A DNA stretch of 15,603 nucleotides. Source: Candidatus Iainarchaeum andersonii SCGC AAA011-E11 (GTDB lineage: Archaea > Iainarchaeota > Iainarchaeia > Iainarchaeales > Iainarchaeaceae). The stretch spans positions 1-15,603 of the forward strand of contig AQRS01000042.1 of the NCBI GenBank assembly GCA_000402355.1, written 5' to 3'. The position numbers and the translations under genes are program-made. Shown piece by piece: positions 1 to 4,872 of the stretch. The notes beneath the pieces were generated by a model. That model was not told the origin of the DNA. It worked only from the letters and a program-made list of their open reading frames with translations, and did no database searches. Within the stretch, counting starts at the first letter, position 1. The number at the start of each line of letters is the position of its first letter.

Positions 1-45
1 CCTTGTCCCCTACGGGGACGAGGCCTAATGCCCTTGGGCATAAGG
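1..45. repeat. Tandem pair of short palindromes (element copy 1)
   Basis: Two hairpins lie back to back. The first (1-23) has 10-base arms CCTTGTCCCC and GGGGACGAGG around a 3-base loop. The second (24-45) has arms CCTAATGCCC and GGGCATAAGG around TT, with one A/A mismatch. Both begin CCT and end AGG while the inner arms differ. Similar tandem pairs occur at 338-384 and 481-526. The copy begins at the window edge, so more may lie outside. Confidence 0.75.
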
Positions 46-51
46 TGCTAG

Positions 52-145
52 ATAGCAGACCAAAAATATCGCCGAAATAGTTTATTGGTCTGCTATAGCT
101 ATCAAAAGACATTTAAAAAAGTTTCAGAATTAATGTCTTTTGATA
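52..145. other. Two consecutive long-stem inverted repeats, possible structured RNA
   Basis: A perfect 12-bp inverted repeat (ATAGCAGACCAA at 52-63, complement at 85-96) with a 21-base loop is followed at once by a perfect 14-bp one (TATCAAAAGACATT at 100-113, complement at 132-145) with an 18-base loop. The stems are too long to be chance in a region this short. I find no protein-coding potential. They could be the terminator or tail of something upstream of the window, a small non-coding RNA, or a palindromic element remnant. No box C/D or H/ACA guide motifs were recognised. Confidence 0.5.
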
Positions 146-150
146 TAAAA
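144..150 (+). promoter_or_regulatory. TATA-box candidate upstream of tRNA-Leu
   Basis: TATAAAA at 144-150 is a consensus archaeal TATA box. Initiation about 26 bases downstream would fall near 174 and give a leader of about 45 bases before the tRNA-Leu 5' end at 220. No better box sits at the ideal distance from the tRNA. It overlaps the right arm of the 100-145 inverted repeat, so an untranslated RNA target is also possible. Confidence 0.35.
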
Positions 151-219
151 TCCGAAGATGCGAGCAAAGCGTTTTTTATGCCCTGATGCCCCAATAATGG
201 TTAAGCTAACGCCCCCCTT

Positions 220-303
220 GCAGGAGTCCGATAGCGGTCGATTCGGCTGGGCCTAGGACCCAGTGGCTTAGTGCCTTCGGAGGTTCGAATCCTCCCTCCT
301 GCA
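220..303 (+). tRNA. tRNA-Leu (anticodon UAG), with C33
   Basis: Cloverleaf: the acceptor GCAGGAG (220-226) pairs with CTCCTGC (296-302), with discriminator A303. The D-stem CGA (229-231) pairs with TCG (243-245), with GG at 236-237. The anticodon stem CTGGG/CCCAG (247-251, 259-263) holds loop CCTAGGA, giving anticodon UAG at 254-256. A long variable arm (264-278) has a GGC/GCC stem, and the T arm is GGAGG/CCTCC with loop TTCGAAT. The long variable arm and A73 fit Leu. CCA is not encoded and there is no intron. Oddity: loop position 33 is C (base 253), where U33 is almost invariant. Confidence 0.92.
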
Positions 304-308
304 TAACC

Positions 309-314
309 TTTTTT
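309..314 (+). terminator. Oligo-T terminator after tRNA-Leu
   Basis: A run of six T residues begins six bases after the tRNA discriminator base. Archaeal RNA polymerase terminates on such U-tracts. The run continues into the pyrimidine-rich arm of the hairpin at 313-337, which may add to termination. Confidence 0.5.
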
Positions 315-337
315 CTTTCTCTTTGGAAGAGAAAGAA
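313..337. repeat. Polypurine/polypyrimidine hairpin beside tRNA-Leu
   Basis: Perfect 11-bp palindrome: TTCTTTCTCTT (313-323), loop TGG, AAGAGAAAGAA (327-337). A closely similar hairpin with loop TGAT lies at 891-918 next to tRNA-Arg(GCG). Both have all-pyrimidine left arms. Confidence 0.7.
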
Positions 338-384
338 CCTTGCAAACCAGGTGGTTTGCGAGGCCTCGTCCCATAGGGACAAGG
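338..384. repeat. Tandem pair of short palindromes (element copy 2)
   Basis: Hairpin one (338-363) has arms CCTTGCAAACC and GGTTTGCGAGG around AGGT. Hairpin two (364-384) has arms CCTCGTCCC and GGGACAAGG around ATA, with one C/A mismatch. The second matches the 1-23 hairpin in core sequence. The 3' flank GGAAACGTTAACG (383-395) recurs, with two changes, after copy 3. Confidence 0.75.
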
Positions 385-388
385 AAAC

Positions 389-480
389 GTTAACGAAAAA
401 AGAAAGAGAATAGGAAAAGAGTTAGTGAAAAAAGAAAGGGTATAGGAAAAGAGTTAACGAAAAAAGAAAGGGAAAAAGAA
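389..480. repeat. 32-bp direct tandem repeat, nearly three copies
   Basis: Units at 389-420, 421-452 and 453-480 (the last truncated). Each starts GTTAACGA or GTTAGTGA, continues with an A-rich AAAAAGAAAG core and, in the first two, ends TAGGAAAAGA. Unit length is exactly 32 bases and the copies differ at a few positions only. There are no open frames of interest. Confidence 0.85.
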
Positions 481-526
481 CCCTGTCCCTTACGGGGCGA
501 GGCTCCACCCAACATATGTGGCGAGG
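481..526. repeat. Tandem pair of short palindromes (element copy 3, degenerate)
   Basis: The hairpin at 481-502 has arms CCCTGTCCC and GGGGCGAGG, paired with wobbles and one mismatch, around TTAC. It resembles 1-23. It is followed by a weaker one at 503-526 whose core is CCAC/GTGG and which ends GCGAGG. The flank GGAAGCGTTAATG (525-537) matches that of copy 2. Confidence 0.6.
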
Positions 527-552
527 AAGCGTTAATGGATAAAGCGCATTAT

Positions 553-654
553 TTACATCATGTCTTTGCCTTTCCACGCCCACTTTCCGGATCCGTCAAC
601 TTTCATCTGTTTCTTGTTTGCATTCTTTGCGTCTTTGTTTCCCATGCCGAACAT
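553..654 (-). CDS. 33-residue basic small protein, function unknown
   Basis: A 33-codon frame from ATG (652-654) to TAA (553-555). The product starts MFGMGNKDAK and ends SGKWAWKGKDMM. It is rich in Lys, Gly and Met, has two Trp in the last third, no Cys and no membrane segment. Support comes from the signals: AGGGGTGA (661-668), complementary to the archaeal 16S rRNA tail through GGTGA, lies 6 bases before the ATG, and a TATA box at 693-700 would place the transcript start near 670, a 16-base leader. The gene sits between the palindrome cluster and tRNA-Arg(CCG), read in the tRNA's direction but with its own promoter. I do not recognise the family. A basic nucleic-acid or ribosome-binding peptide is one guess; a chance frame remains possible. 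Confidence 0.6.
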   Translation of the reverse strand: MFGMGNKDAKNANKKQMKVDGSGKWAWKGKDMM

Positions 655-660
655 TAAATT

Positions 661-701
661 TCACCCCTGAATAAATAATTCCGTTGCCGCAACTTAAATA
701 C
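661..701 (-). promoter_or_regulatory. TATA box and ribosome binding site for the 33-aa gene
   Basis: On the minus strand GTATTTAAG (693-701) is a good archaeal TATA box with a purine-rich AAAG just upstream. Initiation 26-27 bases on falls near 670. The Shine-Dalgarno AGGGGTGA occupies 661-668, 6 bases before the ATG at 654. The whole arrangement is compact and internally consistent. Confidence 0.55.
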
Positions 702-721
702 TTTATCTTTTGCCAACATAA

Positions 722-795
722 CGCTCCCGCTGGGATTCGAACCCAGGTCAAGGGCTCCGGAAGCCCTCATGCTATCCGGGCTACACCACGGGAGC
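722..795 (-). tRNA. tRNA-Arg (anticodon CCG)
   Basis: On the minus strand the acceptor GCTCCCG (795-789) pairs with CGGGAGC (729-723), followed by discriminator G at 722. The anticodon stem AGGGC/GCCCT encloses TTCCGGA, giving anticodon CCG with U33 present. The T arm CTGGG/CCCAG holds loop TTCGAAT. The variable loop is short (class I). There is no intron and CCA is not encoded. It would read CGG codons. It lies 18 bases downstream of tRNA-Arg(GCG), probably in one transcript. Confidence 0.95.
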
Positions 796-813
796 ACAAA
801 TTATTTTGGCGAA

Positions 814-885
814 CGCTCCCACAGGGAATCGAACCCTGATCGTCAGCTCCGCAAGCTGAAATCCTATCCGTTAGACGATGGGAGC
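814..885 (-). tRNA. tRNA-Arg (anticodon GCG)
   Basis: On the minus strand the acceptor GCTCCCA (885-879) pairs with TGGGAGC (821-815), followed by discriminator G at 814. The anticodon stem TCAGC/GCTGA encloses TTGCGGA, giving anticodon GCG, which reads CGC/CGU. The T arm CAGGG/CCCTG holds loop TTCGATT. No intron and no encoded CCA. The acceptor stem differs from that of tRNA-Arg(CCG) only in its last pair, so the two Arg tRNAs are probably related by duplication or constrained by the same synthetase. Confidence 0.95.
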
Positions 886-890
886 ACACC

Positions 891-918
891 TTTTTCTTTC
901 TTTGATAAGAAAGAAAAA
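891..918. repeat. Polypurine/polypyrimidine hairpin upstream of tRNA-Arg(GCG)
   Basis: Perfect 12-bp palindrome: TTTTTCTTTCTT (891-902), loop TGAT, AAGAAAGAAAAA (907-918). It lies 5 bases before the mature 5' end of tRNA-Arg(GCG). It is closely related to the hairpin at 313-337. In the tRNA precursor it would form a stem in the 5' leader. Confidence 0.7.
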
Positions 919-942
919 GCTGTACCAAAAAGAAAGAAACCC

Positions 943-955
943 GTTAATATAATTT
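943..955 (-). promoter_or_regulatory. TATA-box candidate for the tRNA-Arg pair
   Basis: On the minus strand AAATTATATTAAC (955-943) is TATA-like and lies just after the map stop codon. Initiation near 923 would give a leader of about 38 bases containing the 891-918 hairpin. The tRNAs could instead be processed from map read-through. Confidence 0.35.
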
Positions 956-969
956 GATTTGCAAGAATT

Positions 970-1866
970 TTAAAGAAGGCGGATTACCTTGCCTTCGTGG
1001 GCCAAAAGCGTGGTTTCAGCCTGGCAAACGGTTTTTCCCTCCTTTTCCTTAAGCAAAGGAAACGCCATTATGCACTTCTTCTGCATGAGTTCCCGCATGC
1101 CTATTTTGCGCGCAAAATCACTCATTTTGAGCTCCTTCTGCAGCCAGCGCTCCGCAAACGGGAGTTTCGAGTAATTCTCCTCCACAAAAGCAAGTATTTT
1201 GCGCGCCTCCATTCCCCGCACCGGAACTTTTTCCGCAACCTGGAAAATTTCGGCCTGCGAGCCTTCCCTTACAAAACCTTCGCCATCGGTCGCAAAAGGT
1301 TCAATCGCAATAGCCATTCCCTCCTCGATTTTCCTTGAATCATTGTTCGCAATGTTCGGTATAGAAGGGCCGACATGCGCATCGTATTCAGAAACCCCGT
1401 GGCCGCTTAGGTTTTGAATTGGGTTGAAGCCTTTTCCGCGCAAAGTGCTCTCGATTTTTTTTCCAAGCGCGCCGACAGAGACGCCTTCCTTGAACATTTT
1501 CACGGCTTCTTCAAGGGCCTGCTCCGTTGTTTCAACCATTTCCTTGTGCTTGCCGGAAAAATCAATTGTGAAAGCCGAATCCGCGATGAAGCCGTTCACA
1601 TGAACGCCGATATCCACCTTAATCACCGTGTCCCCTAGAAGAACATCCTCGGATTCGAATGAAGGCGTGTAATGAGCAGCAACATTATTCATTGAAAGAT
1701 TTATAGGAAACGCCGGAGCGCCCCCCTTCTTTTTTATTTCGGATTCGATGTGCTCCGCAAACTCGTAAAGGTTCGCGCCTTCCTTGAGCTTTTTTGCCGA
1801 GAGCTCCTGCATCTCTTTTGTGATTTCGCCGGCCTTCTTGTAATTCTGAACCTCTGTTTTGTCCAT
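970..1866 (-). CDS. map: Type II methionine aminopeptidase
   Basis: Cytoplasmic metalloprotease that removes the initiator methionine from new proteins. In the 298-aa product the five metal ligands can be placed: D85 (motif KVDIGVH), D96 (IADSAF), H156 (LSGHGV), E189 (AIEPFA) and E284 (QAETT). H65 in AAHYTP is the usual substrate-binding His. A helical segment of about 60 residues (roughly 205-265), between the fourth and fifth ligands, is the type II insertion, and the length fits archaeal family members. I chose the ATG at 1866 because GTGA lies 5 bases before it. A GTG at 1875 adds three residues and is possible, since the TATA box predicts initiation near 1876. The gene follows polB by a 33-42 base gap. 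Confidence 0.95.
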   Translation of the reverse strand: MDKTEVQNYKKAGEITKEMQELSAKKLKEGANLYEFAEHIESEIKKKGGAPAFPINLSMNNVAAHYTPSFESEDVLLGDTVIKVDIGVHVNGFIADSAFTIDFSGKHKEMVETTEQALEEAVKMFKEGVSVGALGKKIESTLRGKGFNPIQNLSGHGVSEYDAHVGPSIPNIANNDSRKIEEGMAIAIEPFATDGEGFVREGSQAEIFQVAEKVPVRGMEARKILAFVEENYSKLPFAERWLQKELKMSDFARKIGMRELMQKKCIMAFPLLKEKEGKTVCQAETTLLAHEGKVIRLL

Positions 1867-1898
1867 AAAATTCACTTAGAAAAGTTCATCTGGAACGG

Positions 1899-1908
1899 GT
1901 TTTAAAGG
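1899..1908 (-). promoter_or_regulatory. TATA box of map
   Basis: On the minus strand CCTTTAAAAC (1908-1899) lies in the short gap after polB. Initiation about 27 bases on falls near 1876, giving a leaderless GTG start or a 10-base leader to the ATG at 1866. map therefore need not depend on the polB transcript. Confidence 0.5.
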
Positions 1909-4311
1909 TTACGTAAATTTGAACAGCGAGCTCTGTTTCCCGCCTTGAATAAGGTCTTCTTTTCCGTAGCCGAGCTCCTGCATTATCAGCGCAACAGCCG
2001 GAAGAATCTGGTGCTCAATGTAATAATCCGCGTCATAATTGCCTTCCGCAACATACTCCTCCAACTCGGCCTTGTCCGAAATCTTTTTCGAGTTCCCCTT
2101 TGTAACCACGAAAGCTATGATGCTGCCCACATCAATGTCCTTTCCCCGGTTCATTGCCTTCTGCGCTGCCGCAACCTGAGGCCCCGGAGAATCGTACTTT
2201 GAGGGCTTTCTCTTGAGCTGCTTCATTATCACCAACTCCGCCTTCGGGACGCTTCCTTCCTTGAGGCGCCGAATTGTTTCCTTCGTAATGGCGATCGCCT
2301 TCTCAGGGTTTCCTTCTTTCAGTATGGCTTCGATGACACTTTTCTGCGTTTCCTTTGCAATCACGGCCCAGTCCCGCCGCACATACTCGAAGCCCACAAT
2401 CTTCAAATTGTCCTTGTAATCAATGAGCGCGTATTTTTTCTTCGCTGCGCCGCCATCTTTTTTTGTGACGAATATTCCGCGCTTGTAAACGCCGTCCAAT
2501 TCAAGTTCCATGGCTTCAGGCAATTTCGAATTCATTGATTCCATGAAACCCCTGACTTCCTTTTCTCCCTTGCCTTTCGGCATCTCGAGGAAGCAGGAGT
2601 CCGTATCATTATAAAGAACAATGAAGCCTTCTTTTTCCGCATCATTGCTGACCTCGCGGATGTAATGCCTGCTCCAAGCAGTTGTGGCGCGTGCTGACTC
2701 GCGCGAATACCAGCGCGCACGCGGATAACCAAGGTACCCGTAATGCGAATTCAAAAGAATTTTGAGCGCGTGCTGCTTCGCATTCACGGTAATGTACTCG
2801 TGCGATTTTTTGTCCAATTGCTTTGCCAGCCTCTTCAATTCAATTCGCTTCGCGAGAATCTCCTCAAGTATTCCGGGCAAAAACCCCTTTTTTTCCTCGC
2901 AGAACCAGTCCTTGTCCGGAGAAACATTCTTTCCGTGCCTGCATTTTTCGTGTTCACATTTCAATGTTTCTGGTGAAATGTTGTGCGAAATTATTATTGT
3001 CGGGTGCAAAGAGCGGAAATCCAGAACAGCGATGTTTTCATGCAGGCCGGGCACGGGTTCCTTTACATATCCGCCCTCGAATGTCTGCAGCGTCCTTTGA
3101 TTTATCTCGCTTTCCGAAGGCTTGTTCGGAGCCAAACAATTTTTCTCAGAATTTTTGAGTATGAGCAATTGCTCCACCATCTGCGAGGATGAGGCCCTTG
3201 AAGTGTCCTGTAGAGTGAGGTGCAGCATCCTGCAAAGCTCCAATTGCAAAGGCAAAAACTCGGTGCAGAGCTTTACCGTCACTTTGCCGTCCTCGCGGTT
3301 GTATTCCACAACCCTGTCTATTTCTCCCTTGTCCCAGAGCTCGTTGATTTCATGCGCCTGGACCTTTTCCTTGGGTTTTGCAAAAAGCTTTTCCGAAACG
3401 GTTTCCAAATCGAATTTAATCAGGCTTATGGCGCCGATGCGCCCCATGAATTTTGTCAATTGGTACGCATCAAGGTGTTGTGTTCCTTTCAGCGAGGCTT
3501 CGTGGTATAAACCCCGGTTCCTTATGTTAACGGAGCCGAAGCCGAAATCGCATTCAACCCCGAGCCTCGCGCAGCGCTCCTTTATGTAAGGCAAATCGAA
3601 TGAATCGCCATTGTAAGTGACAAGCACGTCAAGCTTCATTGCCCTCAAATCAGCCATTATGGCTCCGAGCATTTCCTTTTCATTCGCGAAAATCTTCACG
3701 TCCTTTGCCTTTGTTTTTTTGTAAGTGTAAACCACGCCCTTTTTTTCCGTGGCTATGACACACATTAATATTGGGTCTTTTTTTGGGTCTGAAAAGCGCC
3801 CCGGTGAATAAGTTTCGAGGTCGATTGCCGCAATCCTGAATTCGTGCTTCGCGCTTTCTTTTGAAACCGCCTTTTTGATTTCTTTCCCTTCATGCTCAAC
3901 CTCCATGCCGGCCATTGGCTTCAATGACTTGTCAATCAAATACCTGTCCGCGAAAGGTATGTCGAATTCGCGCTTTTCGAAAACCCCTTCAACCTCCTCT
4001 ATCTTGTCGCGGGCCTTTACGAGGTCCTGCGGATTTTTGAAAAAAATTTTTACCGCGCCTTTCGCGTTATCCTTTTCGGCCTTTTCCGCGCGCAGCGCCT
4101 TTGTGCCCTCGCCGAAATCATGGCTTTTCAGCGCGTTGATTGTGGCTTCCGTGTTTTTTGTGAGGGCATAAAAATACGGGCTGAATGAATGGTCTTCAAG
4201 GGACACTATTTCCTTCTCTGTGCTGATGTAAAGCTGTATGGCCGCGGTGCCGTGCTCATCCACTCTGTAATCGCAGTCAAGCAACATTCCATAAAGCTTA
4301 TTAGCGGCCAT
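1909..4311 (-). CDS. polB: Family B replicative DNA polymerase (PolB)
   Basis: Complete 800-aa archaeal family B DNA polymerase with 3'-5' proofreading, no intein, not split. N-terminal domain about 1-155. Exo I D164/E166 (IDLET), Exo II N234 with F238-D239 (YNGDSFD), Exo III Y337 with D341 (YNRED). Polymerase motif A D431 (DFRSLHP), motif B K517, N521, Y524, G525 (KILLNSHYG), motif C D569-T-D571 (YNDTDS), then KKKY at 624-627. The last eight residues, QSSLFKFT, fit a PCNA-interacting PIP box (Q793, L796, F799). Oddity: residue 436 is His where the steric-gate Tyr of LYP is expected (codon CAC, 3004-3006). C452, C457 and C471 after motif A lie where thermophile enzymes have a disulfide. Divergent from the coiled-coil gene at 4358. 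Confidence 0.97.
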   Translation of the reverse strand: MAANKLYGMLLDCDYRVDEHGTAAIQLYISTEKEIVSLEDHSFSPYFYALTKNTEATINALKSHDFGEGTKALRAEKAEKDNAKGAVKIFFKNPQDLVKARDKIEEVEGVFEKREFDIPFADRYLIDKSLKPMAGMEVEHEGKEIKKAVSKESAKHEFRIAAIDLETYSPGRFSDPKKDPILMCVIATEKKGVVYTYKKTKAKDVKIFANEKEMLGAIMADLRAMKLDVLVTYNGDSFDLPYIKERCARLGVECDFGFGSVNIRNRGLYHEASLKGTQHLDAYQLTKFMGRIGAISLIKFDLETVSEKLFAKPKEKVQAHEINELWDKGEIDRVVEYNREDGKVTVKLCTEFLPLQLELCRMLHLTLQDTSRASSSQMVEQLLILKNSEKNCLAPNKPSESEINQRTLQTFEGGYVKEPVPGLHENIAVLDFRSLHPTIIISHNISPETLKCEHEKCRHGKNVSPDKDWFCEEKKGFLPGILEEILAKRIELKRLAKQLDKKSHEYITVNAKQHALKILLNSHYGYLGYPRARWYSRESARATTAWSRHYIREVSNDAEKEGFIVLYNDTDSCFLEMPKGKGEKEVRGFMESMNSKLPEAMELELDGVYKRGIFVTKKDGGAAKKKYALIDYKDNLKIVGFEYVRRDWAVIAKETQKSVIEAILKEGNPEKAIAITKETIRRLKEGSVPKAELVIMKQLKRKPSKYDSPGPQVAAAQKAMNRGKDIDVGSIIAFVVTKGNSKKISDKAELEEYVAEGNYDADYYIEHQILPAVALIMQELGYGKEDLIQGGKQSSLFKFT

Positions 4312-4313
4312 GG

Positions 4314-4345
4314 TGATATTTTAATGCCAAAAACTTTATTATAAG
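4314..4345. promoter_or_regulatory. Divergent promoter region between polB and the 168-aa gene
   Basis: The 46-base divergent gap holds two TATA-like boxes. On the minus strand CTTATAATAAAG (4345-4334) predicts initiation near 4313, essentially leaderless for polB (ATG at 4311). On the plus strand GATATTTTAATG (4314-4325) predicts initiation near 4345, a 13-base leader for the ATG at 4358. Each promoter overlaps the other's start region, so the two genes may compete for polymerase. Confidence 0.5.
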
Positions 4346-4357
4346 GGTTTTTCAACA

Positions 4358-4864
4358 ATGCCTCCGCACCACCACCAAAGGGAACAAATGCAGCCTCAGG
4401 GAATCCCTCAGGGAATTCCGCAGGGGGACAGGCAGTTCGCGCCGAAGGCGCAGACATTCCTCTCAAAAACCAGCAGCGACGTCAGGGCATTGAACACGAG
4501 CATCCTGGTTATTTCGCAGAAGCTCAAGTACATAATCCGCAACGAAAAAATCCTCGCAAGGAACATGCTTGTGCTCAACAAGAAAATAAAGGCGCTGCAG
4601 GAAGGCGGCCTGCCGAGGAATCCTGATTCAGAAGGCGGCATTGGCGGGGGCTTCTCCGATATGGGCAGGAAGCTCGTGGAAAACTCGGAACTCATACTCA
4701 CGCTGCAGTCCGAGCTCGAGCTTGTGAAGGAAACCTATGCCAAAGCCGAGGAACTCAAGGAAATGAAGTACGTGATTGACTCAATCAATCCATTAGAGTT
4801 TGTAACCGTCAAGGATTTGAATGAGGCACTCGGAAAGCGGGCGCCGCAGAAAAAAGGAAAATGA
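4358..4864 (+). CDS. Coiled-coil protein with Pro/Gln/His-rich N-terminus, function unknown
   Basis: 168 aa. Residues 1-30 are low in complexity (HHH at 4-6, then IPQG repeated at 16-19 and 20-23) and probably disordered. Residues about 41-81 and 103-138 have heptad-like hydrophobic spacing and should form two coiled-coil helices, separated by a Gly-rich linker (83-99). A short conserved-looking tail (YVIDSINPLEFVT, 138-150) and a basic end (PQKKGK) follow. There is no signal peptide, membrane helix or Cys. The gene converges on the HerA-like gene with only 8 bases between the stops. I do not recognise the family. A faint resemblance to FlaC/FlaE-type archaellum accessory coiled coils (helix followed by N-P) is not enough to name it. 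Confidence 0.85.
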   Translation: MPPHHHQREQMQPQGIPQGIPQGDRQFAPKAQTFLSKTSSDVRALNTSILVISQKLKYIIRNEKILARNMLVLNKKIKALQEGGLPRNPDSEGGIGGGFSDMGRKLVENSELILTLQSELELVKETYAKAEELKEMKYVIDSINPLEFVTVKDLNEALGKRAPQKKGK

Positions 4865-4872
4865 ACAAAACC

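Noticed and set aside
220..303. tRNA-Leu as an amber-suppressor or pyrrolysine-type tRNA
   Set aside because: Shifting the loop by one base would give CUA-like reading but breaks the 5-bp anticodon stem; the class II variable arm and A73 fit Leu.
389..480. CRISPR array
   Set aside because: The 32-bp units abut directly with no unique spacers, and no cas genes are nearby.
769..957. 62-aa plus-strand frame
   Set aside because: It runs antisense through both tRNA-Arg genes and the polypurine hairpin, and has no ribosome binding site.
3122..3589. 155-aa plus-strand frame
   Set aside because: Antisense to conserved PolB exonuclease and motif regions.
1909..4311. Split or intein-containing polymerase, as in some small archaea
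   Set aside because: All motifs lie in one uninterrupted 800-codon frame of normal length.
4206..4466. 86-aa minus-strand frame across the polB start and the divergent gap
   Set aside because: Overlaps polB in another frame and the opposite coiled-coil gene; it would cover both promoters.
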